Of a DNA stretch of 64,000 bases, positions 1 through 6,672 are shown piece after piece (within the stretch, counting starts at the first letter, position 1; every line of letters starts with the position of its first letter). The notes below the pieces were generated by a model, which worked only from the letters and a program-made list of their open reading frames with translations, had not been told where the DNA came from and did no database searches. Source of the stretch: Pseudomonas sp. LS44 (GTDB lineage: Bacteria; Pseudomonadota; Gammaproteobacteria; Pseudomonadales; Pseudomonadaceae). The translations under genes and the position numbers were made by a program. The stretch spans positions 3,410,001 through 3,474,000 of the forward strand of contig NZ_CP102830.1 of NCBI RefSeq assembly GCF_024730785.1, written 5' to 3'.

Positions 1-682
1 CCTCGCACTGTTGCTCGCACATCTGCACAGTGGCCGGGTTGGCCAGCGCCATAGGGCGGTCCAGATAGATCCGCGGCAGGCTCAGACGATGGAACGGCTG
101 ATCGAACAGCGGCAATACGCCGAACACCTCCTGGTAGCGCGCCACATAGGATGGCGGTGAATAGGCGAAACCGACCTGCATGTCGCCGAGATGCTCGCCC
201 ACCAGAAAACGCGCGATGGTGCACAGACTGGTCATCAAGCCTTCGGCGGCGAAGCGATTGAGGCTACCCAGCGGCATCGACTCGCTGGCGCGCAGCTCGA
301 CATGTTCACCGACCTCGACCATCTCCAGCTCGAACGCCAGGCCCAGGACCCGGTAATAACGCAAGGCGAACTGAATGGCCTTGCCCAGGTTGGCGCTGGA
401 CAGCACCGCATAGCCGAGGATGCCGTGGGTCGAGACGTTGAGCCGCTGACCGAGCAGCAAACCGAGCGCCGGCTCGTCACAGCGCAGCATCACCGCGCTG
501 ACCAGCAGATTGAAATCGATGAACGACAAGCGCCCGTTGGGATTGCCTAGCACTTCGGGGCGCAAGCGCGCGGCGGCGAGCAGTTCGTCGCGGGTAATGC
601 CCCGCTCGCCAGCGAGGGTCAGCAACGCCTCGACATACGCCAGAGGCACCAGTTCGGCAGTGAAATTCAGTGGCTGTTTCAT
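1..682 (-). CDS. AraC-type transcriptional regulator, N-terminal part (truncated by window edge)
   Basis: Reading leftwards from an ATG at 682-680 there is an open frame that runs off the window, so the stop is not seen. The product begins MKQPLNFTAELVPLAYVEAL and contains the 'arabinose-binding-like' N-terminal domain of OruR/ArgR-type AraC regulators (hydrophobic run LSFIDFNLLVSAVMLRCDEP, then the stretch ending LNRFAAEGLMTSL). The C-terminal double helix-turn-helix that would bind DNA lies beyond position 1. It is divergent from the metal-dependent hydrolase gene at 815 with about 130 bp between them, so that gene is its most likely target (inference). The family call is firm; the effector is unknown. 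Confidence 0.8.
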   Translation of the reverse strand, partial: MKQPLNFTAELVPLAYVEALLTLAGERGITRDELLAAARLRPEVLGNPNGRLSFIDFNLLVSAVMLRCDEPALGLLLGQRLNVSTHGILGYAVLSSANLGKAIQFALRYYRVLGLAFELEMVEVGEHVELRASESMPLGSLNRFAAEGLMTSLCTIARFLVGEHLGDMQVGFAYSPPSYVARYQEVFGVLPLFDQPFHRLSLPRIYLDRPMALANPATVQMCEQQCE

Positions 683-814
683 AGCGGCCGCTTATTGTTA
701 TGGGTGGCTGCAGATGGCCGGATAGGACCTGCTGATTGGCCGCTTTTGCCTTGTTGCTGCTCAGCAGCGCGCGCATAGTCGGGACCAGCGTTCCAGATTA
801 TCGAGGCAGTGTGT

Positions 815-1648
815 ATGGCCAGTACCACACCTAAAGGTTTGGAAATTCACCCGCGCCAGCCGAAATTTGGCTTACCTGAGCCGATGCCGCGCCATTGGCA
901 TGGCGGCGATGCTTTCAAAACGCATTTGTTCGATGCCATGTCGGTGCTGTTTCCGGACGGCGAACGCTTCTTCATTGACTCGGTGCGCTTATTTCGCGAG
1001 CAGATCGACGACCCGCTGCTGAAAGAGCAGATTCGCGGCTTTATCGGTCAGGAAGCCCATCACAGCCGTGAGCATGCGCACTACAGCGAGCGCCTACGGG
1101 AGCTCGGTTACGACGTCGATTACCTGGAGCGTGGCCTGAAACGACGCCTGGCGTTCATCCAGAAACACCTGCCCGCCGAGCTGCAACTGGCCGCCACCTG
1201 CTCGGTCGAGCACCTCACCGCGATCATGGCCGACGCCGTGCTGCGCAACCCGCTCTGGCTGCAGGGCGCCGATCCGACGATGGCGCGCTTATGGCGCTGG
1301 CATGCGCTGGAAGAAACCGAACACAAGGCGGTGGCCTTCGACGTCTACCAGAGCGTGTGCGCCAGCCCCTGGTTGCGCCGCCGGGCGATGCTGCAAAGCA
1401 CGGTGTTTTTCACCATCGACACTCTCAAAGGCCTGATCCACATGCTCAAGCGCGATGGCCTGCTGTGGAACTGGCGGGTCTGGCGCGATGGCCTGAGCTG
1501 GCTGTGGGGCAAGAACGGCATCTATCGCGAACTGGTGAAGGCCTATCTGGACTTCTATCGCGGCGGCTTCCATCCCTGGCAGCACGACAATCTCTATCTG
1601 GTCGAACAGTACCGGCGCGAGTTCGATGCGCCGACCAAAGTGGCCTGA
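815..1648 (+). CDS. Metal-dependent hydrolase family protein (ferritin-like, PF10118 type), copy 1
   Basis: The 277-residue product has no signal peptide. It carries acidic/histidine clusters that look like a di-metal ferritin-like centre: QEAHHSREH near residue 72, VEHLTAIMAD near 130 and EETEHKAVAFD near 164. Family members are annotated 'metal-dependent hydrolase', but the substrate is not established. The ATG at 815 is chosen over the GTG at 809 because GAGG at 803-806 is well spaced from it and because the paralogue at 1961 starts with the same MASTTP. It is one of two tandem copies, about two-thirds identical by eye, and is divergent from an AraC-type regulator. Confidence 0.85.
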   Translation: MASTTPKGLEIHPRQPKFGLPEPMPRHWHGGDAFKTHLFDAMSVLFPDGERFFIDSVRLFREQIDDPLLKEQIRGFIGQEAHHSREHAHYSERLRELGYDVDYLERGLKRRLAFIQKHLPAELQLAATCSVEHLTAIMADAVLRNPLWLQGADPTMARLWRWHALEETEHKAVAFDVYQSVCASPWLRRRAMLQSTVFFTIDTLKGLIHMLKRDGLLWNWRVWRDGLSWLWGKNGIYRELVKAYLDFYRGGFHPWQHDNLYLVEQYRREFDAPTKVA

Positions 1649-1720
1649 TCGCACCGCCCTGCCCTGACCTGCCGGCTGCCAGGCAGCAAAGAGCCCCGCA
1701 TACAGCAGCTCGGCGTTTTC

Positions 1721-1831
1721 GTAGGGTGGGTTAGCCGCGCAGCGGCGTAACCCACCATCGATGCCACAGAGCGTGCCATTGCCGGCCAGGTGGCCGGTCG
1801 GTGGGTTACGCCTGCGGCTAACCCACCCTAC
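1721..1831. repeat. REP/BIME-like palindromic repeat, family R1
   Basis: The element begins GTAGGGTGGGTTAGCC and ends with the reverse complement GGCTAACCCACCCTAC; each end is itself a small hairpin. The same layout recurs at 4207, 5577, 9572 and 29172. It fills most of the 312-bp gap between the two hydrolase copies. The rest of the gap holds only the leader of copy 2. Confidence 0.85.
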
Positions 1832-1960
1832 ACATAGCGAAAATCAAACCGCCGGCCGGTGGCCATAAATGACTCGCAGATTGGCTGGTCATAACCTTTG
1901 CCGCTCGCCGGCCCCGCCCCATAGTGCGGCCATGAACAACCACGACTCAGGAGAGTCCGC

Positions 1961-2800
1961 ATGGCTAGCACCACCCCTGAAGGCCTGGTCATCCGTCCAC
2001 GGCACATGGATTTCGATCTGCCCAACCCGTTTCCGCGCCACTGGCACAGCGGCGATGCCTTCAAGTCGCACCTGTTCGATGCCATGTCGGTGATGTTTCC
2101 CGATGGCGAGCGCTTTTTCATCGACTCGGTGCGCCAGTTCCGCGACCAGATCGACGACCCGGTGCTGAAAGAACAGATCCGCGGCTTCATCGGCCAGGAA
2201 GGCCATCACAGCCGCGAGCATCTGGAATACAGCGCCCGTCTGCGCGACCTGGGTTACGACATCACCAGCCTGGAGCGTCGTGCGCAAGTCCGCATCCGCT
2301 ACACGCAGAAGAAGTTCTCCGCCAAACGCCAACTGGCGGCCACCGCGGCTTTGGAACACATCACCGCAATCATGGCCGACGGCCTGCTGAAGAACCCGGC
2401 CAATCTCGAGGGCGCGCACCCGACCCTGCAACGCCTGTGGCGCTGGCACGCGCTGGAGGAAACCGAGCACAAAGCGGTGGCCTTCGATGTCTACAACCAG
2501 GTCTGCGGCAATCGCAAACTGCTGCGCCGGGCGATGATCATGGGCACCTTCTTCTTCCTGCTCGACACCACCCGCGGGCTGATCCATATGCTCCAGCGCG
2601 ATGGCCTGCTGTGGAACTGGCGGGTCTGGCGCGACGGGCTGAAATGGACCTGGGGCAAGGACGGTATCTTCCGCCAGTTGGTCCGCCCGTATCTGGACTT
2701 CTTCAAGGCCGACTTCCATCCCTGGCAGCACGACAATCTCGACCTGCTGTACCAGACCCGCGAAGAGTTCGAGCCACAGGCCCTGGCCCAAGCCAGCTGA
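1961..2800 (+). CDS. Metal-dependent hydrolase family protein (ferritin-like, PF10118 type), copy 2
   Basis: The 279-residue paralogue of the gene at 815 keeps the same acidic/His clusters (QEGHHSREH, LEHITAIMAD, EETEHKAVAFD) and the segment RDGLLWNWRVWRDGL near the C-terminus. The start has a good ribosome site, CAGGAGAG, 7 bases upstream. Divergence from copy 1 is concentrated in residues 12-22 and 95-115 and in the C-terminal tail. An R1 repeat separates the two copies, so copy 2 may have its own promoter. The function is unknown beyond the family name; the duplication suggests separate substrates or regulation (inference). Confidence 0.85.
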   Translation: MASTTPEGLVIRPRHMDFDLPNPFPRHWHSGDAFKSHLFDAMSVMFPDGERFFIDSVRQFRDQIDDPVLKEQIRGFIGQEGHHSREHLEYSARLRDLGYDITSLERRAQVRIRYTQKKFSAKRQLAATAALEHITAIMADGLLKNPANLEGAHPTLQRLWRWHALEETEHKAVAFDVYNQVCGNRKLLRRAMIMGTFFFLLDTTRGLIHMLQRDGLLWNWRVWRDGLKWTWGKDGIFRQLVRPYLDFFKADFHPWQHDNLDLLYQTREEFEPQALAQAS

Positions 2801-2813
2801 GCGCCGCGCGGTC

Positions 2814-3452
2814 TCAGGACGCCAGCGCCAGCTCCTGACGAGCCTGGCGCAGTACCTGCAGCGCGGCGGAGATCGCCAAGCTGCCCATGATCCCGGCGAC
2901 CAGCAAGTCCGGCCAGGCGCTGCCTGTGCCGAACACACCCAACGCGGCGAGCAGCACGGCGAGGTTGCCCAAGGCATCGTTTCGGGTGCACAACCACACG
3001 CTACGCATGTTGCTGTCGCCCTGCCGATAGGCATACAGCAGCGCCGCCACCGCCAGGTTGGCCATTAGCGCCAAGACACCGATTGCACCCATGGTCGGCG
3101 CACTCGGCACACTGCCAACCAGCACACTCCAAGCCGCCGCGCCGAGCACGCCGACGCCGAACAGCAACATGCACAGGGCCTTGAACAGCGAGGCCTTGGC
3201 GCGCAGCGCCACGCCCAAACCCAGCACCCATAAACTGATCGCGTAGTTGCCGGCATCGCCAGCGAAATCCAGCGCGTCGGCGAGCAACGACACCGAGCCG
3301 GCATGCACCCCGGCGCCAATCTCGACCAGGAACATGCCGAGATTGACCGCCAGGGCGATCCACAGAATCGTTCGATAGCGGCCGTGCTGGCCGCCGCCCT
3401 GTGCCGCGGTTTGCGGCCCCGCGGTGTCGTGATCGCAGCAATGTATGCCCAT
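2814..3452 (-). CDS. Cation efflux protein (CDF-like), probable heavy-metal exporter
   Basis: The 212-residue membrane protein starts MGIHCCDHDTAGPQ, a short Cys/His tail likely to touch metal, followed by about six hydrophobic segments. The CDF signature aspartates appear in SLLADALDFAGDAGNYAISL (helix II) and in the helix-V stretch RNDALGNLAVLLAALG. It is shorter than the usual ~300 residues because the cytoplasmic C-terminal domain is missing, as in the small CDF-related proteins next to MerR genes. The ATG at 3452 has GGGAGAGAA upstream; longer in-frame starts run into the mobile-looking element at 3477. It is divergent from a MerR regulator, which supports metal-induced export of Zn, Cd or Pb (metal not determined). 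Confidence 0.85.
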   Translation of the reverse strand: MGIHCCDHDTAGPQTAAQGGGQHGRYRTILWIALAVNLGMFLVEIGAGVHAGSVSLLADALDFAGDAGNYAISLWVLGLGVALRAKASLFKALCMLLFGVGVLGAAAWSVLVGSVPSAPTMGAIGVLALMANLAVAALLYAYRQGDSNMRSVWLCTRNDALGNLAVLLAALGVFGTGSAWPDLLVAGIMGSLAISAALQVLRQARQELALAS

Positions 3453-3476
3453 AATGGTTCTCTCCCAGAGGTGTAA

Positions 3477-3603
3477 GAACCTGTTTACGAGGCCATACCG
3501 CGTTAAAAACAGGCTCGGAATGCTCATTTACAGCTCGTAAACTCCGCTTCCTCGCCTGTTTTTGCCTTGTCTGGCTCTAGTCCAAAAGATCGTAAACAGG
3601 TTC
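3477..3603 (+). mobile_element. MITE-like element with GAACCTGTTTACGA termini, copy A
   Basis: The 127-bp sequence is bounded by inverted repeats (GAACCTGTTTACGA at the left, TCGTAAACAGGTTC at the right) and flanked by TA on both sides (TAA/TAG), consistent with a TA target duplication. The core contains AATGCTCATTTACA and CGCCTGTTTTTGCC, shared with the copies at 25254 and 37869. It has no coding capacity. It lies between the MerR-type promoter at 3612-3642 and the cation exporter. Confidence 0.75.
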
Positions 3604-3611
3604 TAGGGCGT

Positions 3612-3642
3612 ACGCTAAACCCTGTAGTCACTACGGAGTCAA
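3612..3642 (-). promoter_or_regulatory. MerR-type promoter/operator driving the cation exporter
   Basis: On the minus strand a -35 TTGACT (3642-3637) and a -10 TAGCGT (3617-3612) are separated by 19 bases, the over-long spacer typical of MerR-activated promoters. The spacer holds the dyad CCGTAGT-GACTACAGGG. It points at the exporter gene, but the MITE-like element begins about 8 bases downstream of the -10 box, so any transcript passes through it. The GGAG at 3635-3638 also serves as ribosome site for the divergent regulator gene. Confidence 0.7.
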
Positions 3643-3645
3643 GCA

Positions 3646-4080
3646 ATGAGCAAGCCGTTGACGATCAGCGTCCTCAGCCGCGCCAGTGGCGTCAATCTGG
3701 AAACCATCCGTTTCTATGAGCGCAGCGGATTGCTGCCCGAACCGCTGCGCAGTGCGTCTGGCTATCGGCATTACCAGGACGCCGATGTGCGCCGCCTGCG
3801 CTTCATCCGCCGCGGCCGGGAACTGGGTTTCAGCCTGAACGAGATCCAGACTCTGCTGAGCCTCGCCGATCATCCGCAAAGCCCCTGCGATGAAGCCGAC
3901 CAGCTGGTCCAGCAACACCTCACTGCCATCGAGGCACGCATCCGCGATTTGCGCGCCATGCAGGCCGAGCTGCGCAAGGTCAGCGCCTGTCGCAGCGAAC
4001 ACGCCGAACATTGCCGGCTGCTCGAAGCGCTGGACAATCGAACCTGCTGCGCCGCGGACGACTCAACAGGCGCACCCTGA
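3646..4080 (+). CDS. MerR-family heavy-metal-responsive regulator (ZntR/PbrR/CadR-like)
   Basis: The 144-residue protein has an N-terminal winged helix (SVLSRASGVNLETIRFYERS), the conserved SGYRHY turn, a long dimerisation helix, and a metal loop with C81, C115, H119, H122 and C123, plus a CC pair at 134-135. C81 and a C-x7-C loop are the pattern of the Zn/Cd/Pb-sensing branch; the metal cannot be assigned by eye. The ATG follows GGAG with 7-base spacing, inside the operator. It should repress and then activate the divergent exporter gene at 2814. Confidence 0.9.
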   Translation: MSKPLTISVLSRASGVNLETIRFYERSGLLPEPLRSASGYRHYQDADVRRLRFIRRGRELGFSLNEIQTLLSLADHPQSPCDEADQLVQQHLTAIEARIRDLRAMQAELRKVSACRSEHAEHCRLLEALDNRTCCAADDSTGAP

Positions 4081-4206
4081 GCACCGCGTATCTCCATCTT
4101 CGATCCGCAGCTGCCGCCATGTGCTGATCGACGAAAGCAGCGAGCACTTCCCACGGCCGCATCGAGATAGGAGTCCATATCGATCCGGTCAACATGACTC
4201 AGATTC

Positions 4207-4311
4207 GTAGGGTGGGTTAGCCGTAGGCGTAACCCACCGACCAGGCTGGACGCCGATGGCCGGGACCGTGCCGCTGGCGGGTTACGCCGCTACGCGGCTA
4301 ACCCGCCCTAC
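4207..4311. repeat. REP/BIME-like repeat, family R1
   Basis: GTAGGGTGGGTTAGCC at the left end is matched by an imperfect GGCTAACCCGCCCTAC at the right end. Together with the R4 repeat at 4335 it makes up most of the 365-bp gap after the merR gene. Nothing else is recognisable there. Confidence 0.8.
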
Positions 4312-4334
4312 AAAAGCTGGATTCAGCGCCTTGT

Positions 4335-4393
4335 TAGGAGCGAATTCATTCGCGATCCGCCGCGCCGGCTATCGCGGATAAATCCGCTCCTAC
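4335..4393. repeat. REP-like repeat, family R4 (TAGGAGCGAATTCATTCGCG type)
   Basis: TAGGAGCGAATTCATTCGCG at the left and GCGGATAAATCCGCTCCTA at the right form a split palindrome; the inner GCGAATTCATTCGC is a hairpin. A related unit lies at 36546-36612. This is a common Pseudomonas REP type. Confidence 0.75.
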
Positions 4394-4445
4394 AAAAAAA
4401 TCTACGTCAGACCCGTAGATTTCGTAGGGTGGCGCGGTCGCACGA

Positions 4446-5387
4446 TCAGCCGTGCAGGAAACGCATGGCGTCGGCGGCGCTCTGCTCGGGAATTTCTTCC
4501 ATGGGCACATGCCCGACGCCTGGATAGGTCTTGATCTGGATGCCCGGCACATCACGCTGCCAGAGCGGCACATGCTTGGGCGAGATCCACCGGTCGCGCT
4601 CGCCCCACATCAGCAACGTCGGCATTTGCAGCGCCTTCACGCGGGCCGGCGTGCTGGGCAGGTCGTCGCGATTGGCGTCGAGCAGCACGCGGAAGATGTC
4701 CATCATCGCCCGCCGGTTACCCGGCCGCCGGCTCAGGTCGTAGTAGCGGTCGACCACCCCAGGCTTGATCCGCCCCGGCTCGCCATAGACTTCCTTGATG
4801 CCCTGGGCGATCAGCGCGCGCGGCATCCACAGCGGCATCAGTAGCGGCGCGCCGGGCAGCGCGGCGGAGGCGATCATCCACGGCACTTTCTTCATCGAGT
4901 AGCCGGCCGGATCGATGAGGATCAACTTCTCGACCCGCTGCGGCTGGGCCAGGGCGAAGTTCCAGGCGATATAGCCGCCCAGCGAACTACCGGCGACCAC
5001 CGCCTTGTTGACGCCCAGATAGTCGAGCAGCAGCTCGAAGACCCGCCCCATGCGTTCGGCGCTGTACACCCCGTCGCGCGCCGGGCCGGTGAGGCCGAAG
5101 CCGGGCACATCGAAGCGGATGATCCGGTAATGCGGCGCGAAGGCCTGCACCCAGCCGTCCCAGGTGTGTAGCGAAGCGACCACCCCGTGAATCAGCACCA
5201 GTGCCGGCTTGTCGCGACTGCCTTCGTCACGGTAGTGGATATTGAAGCCATCCAGTTCGATGAAGCGCGAACCGCTGTCGACGCTGGCGTAGCGCGCCTT
5301 GAGCCGTTCGAGCGGCAAGGCGCCGAAGCCCAGGCGGGCGAAGCCGGCCGCCAGCGGTGGATTCAGAGAAAGGCTGGAAGCGGACAT
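4446..5387 (-). CDS. Alpha/beta-fold hydrolase
   Basis: The 313-residue protein has the alpha/beta-hydrolase layout: HG oxyanion region (ALVLIHGVVASLHTWDGW), nucleophile elbow GSSLGG (VVAGSSLGGYIAWNFA), an acid in WGERDRWISP and a terminal histidine in GVGHVPMEE. The ATG at 5387 is preceded by GAGGTG; upstream in-frame starts give an implausible extension. It has no signal peptide, although residues 1-45 may form an extra helix. It resembles esterases and C-C bond hydrolases; the substrate is unknown. It stands alone, flanked by repeats on both sides. Confidence 0.88.
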   Translation of the reverse strand: MSASSLSLNPPLAAGFARLGFGALPLERLKARYASVDSGSRFIELDGFNIHYRDEGSRDKPALVLIHGVVASLHTWDGWVQAFAPHYRIIRFDVPGFGLTGPARDGVYSAERMGRVFELLLDYLGVNKAVVAGSSLGGYIAWNFALAQPQRVEKLILIDPAGYSMKKVPWMIASAALPGAPLLMPLWMPRALIAQGIKEVYGEPGRIKPGVVDRYYDLSRRPGNRRAMMDIFRVLLDANRDDLPSTPARVKALQMPTLLMWGERDRWISPKHVPLWQRDVPGIQIKTYPGVGHVPMEEIPEQSAADAMRFLHG

Positions 5388-5576
5388 GCAGGCACCTCGG
5401 CAGTTGTTATGGTTTTGCCTAGCAAAGCACGCCAGGCCGCACTTGAGGCCCCAACCTAGGTTGAGCGTGAACGACGAACCAGGCGCACCCAACCAAGGCT
5501 CTGGGTGACGCCGATGCTTGCGCTGGTTACTCTTGAGCAGGTTATTTAAGGCTATGCCTCAAAAGGTGTTGGCGGT

Positions 5577-5668
5577 GTAGGGTGGGTAACCCACCAGCCC
5601 TGCTGGACACCGGGGTCCATGGCGGCACCGCCGGTGGGTTACGCCGCTGCGCGGCTAACCCACCCTAC
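5577..5668. repeat. REP/BIME-like repeat, family R1 (left arm shortened)
   Basis: The left arm reads GTAGGGTGGGTAACCCACC, lacking the inner part seen in other copies; the right arm is complete (GCGGCTAACCCACCCTAC). It lies in the 313-bp gap between the hydrolase and the secreted protein gene. The remainder of that gap shows no recognisable signal. Confidence 0.8.
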
Positions 5669-5700
5669 AAAAGCCCTTGACCGCTGGAATCCTCTTCGCG

Positions 5701-6564
5701 ATGACGCTCCTACGCCGTCTGCTCTGGCCGCTGGCCATCCTCTTGCTGGTCGTGTTGCGACCGCTGGCCGCCGCCGAACTGTTCTATCTCGGGCAGAAGA
5801 TTCCCGACCTCAACCAGCCGTGGGGCAGCGCGCAATACCATCAGTTGTTGGCGGCGTTGCAGAAGGTCGACACCAGCCAGATCAACGCCCTGCCGCGCCG
5901 CAGCGGCGAATTCACCGGGCCGATCTACCGACGCATGGTCAGCGAGGAGAATTTTCGTCCACAGCTGAACATCTATGCGCCACTGGAGCTGCGCCAGAAC
6001 GAGGCGCGCGAGGTGTTGTTCCAGCTCAAGGAGCTGATGCGCCTGTACTTCGACTTCCGCGCCGCGCAGCAGCCTTACGGCACCGAAGCACTGGGCCTGA
6101 TGACCTACTCGCTACGCCAGCAGGCGGTGCTATTCACCCTCACCACCGAGTTCTGGATGACCCTCTCGCAAAAGGAGCAGAGCAACCCGGTGCGTCTGCA
6201 AGGTCTGCAGGAAACCAAGGCGGCGGCGGCCATGCTCACCTCCAGCGCACTGGACTATCTGGGCCTGACCAAGCAGTTCAATCGCGAGGATCTGGTGCTG
6301 TATGCCGCCGAACTCGGCAAGCAGTTGCCGGAGCTGTTCGTGCACCTGAGCGCCGAGGTGCGCCCGCAGATTCTGGCCCGCGTCAGCCAGTTGGCCGAGC
6401 AACATGGCTACGCAGAAATCCGCGCCAGCATGGCCGAACTGCAACCGGTGTTAGTGGCGATTCAGGGCGATGTGCAGAGCCAGTTGGCCGCCGCGAAAAA
6501 TGCCAAGCCCGCAGCGCCCGCGGCCAAACTCGATCTCAGCGTGCCCGCCGCGGCCACGCCGTAG
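5701..6564 (+). CDS. Conserved exported protein of unknown function
   Basis: The 287-residue product has an N-terminal signal peptide (hydrophobic LLWPLAILLLVVLRPL followed by AAA, likely cleavage near residue 23). The mature part is mostly helical and charged, with no motif I recognise; the tail is Ala/Pro-rich (KNAKPAAPAAKLDLS). The ATG at 5701 gives a well-formed signal peptide; the TTG at 5677 is possible, but neither has a good ribosome site. Its promoter would have to lie in or beside the R1 repeat just upstream. It may act in the periplasm (inference from the signal only). Confidence 0.7.
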   Translation: MTLLRRLLWPLAILLLVVLRPLAAAELFYLGQKIPDLNQPWGSAQYHQLLAALQKVDTSQINALPRRSGEFTGPIYRRMVSEENFRPQLNIYAPLELRQNEAREVLFQLKELMRLYFDFRAAQQPYGTEALGLMTYSLRQQAVLFTLTTEFWMTLSQKEQSNPVRLQGLQETKAAAAMLTSSALDYLGLTKQFNREDLVLYAAELGKQLPELFVHLSAEVRPQILARVSQLAEQHGYAEIRASMAELQPVLVAIQGDVQSQLAAAKNAKPAAPAAKLDLSVPAAATP

Positions 6565-6575
6565 CCAGGTAACCC

Positions 6576-6658
6576 GTAGGTTGGGCTGAGGAGCCAGCGA
6601 CGATGCCCAACGCGCGGAGGACGCCCGTTGGGCATCGCTGCGCTCAGCACCAACCTAC
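6576..6658. repeat. REP-like repeat, family R2 (GTAGGTTGGGCTGAG type)
   Basis: The left end GTAGGTTGGGCTGAGGAG and right end CTGCGCTCAGCACCAACCTAC are near-complementary, with an inner pair of ...GATGCCCAAC / GTTGGGCATC. Related copies lie at 16528 and 24427. It sits between the convergent ends of the exported-protein gene and the LuxR regulator gene and may act as a terminator. Confidence 0.8.
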
Positions 6659-6672
6659 CCCCACCCGAGGGC

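Noticed and set aside
5677..5700. TTG start for the exported protein gene
   Set aside because: It adds MTAGILFA ahead of an already complete signal peptide and has no ribosome site; kept only as an alternative.
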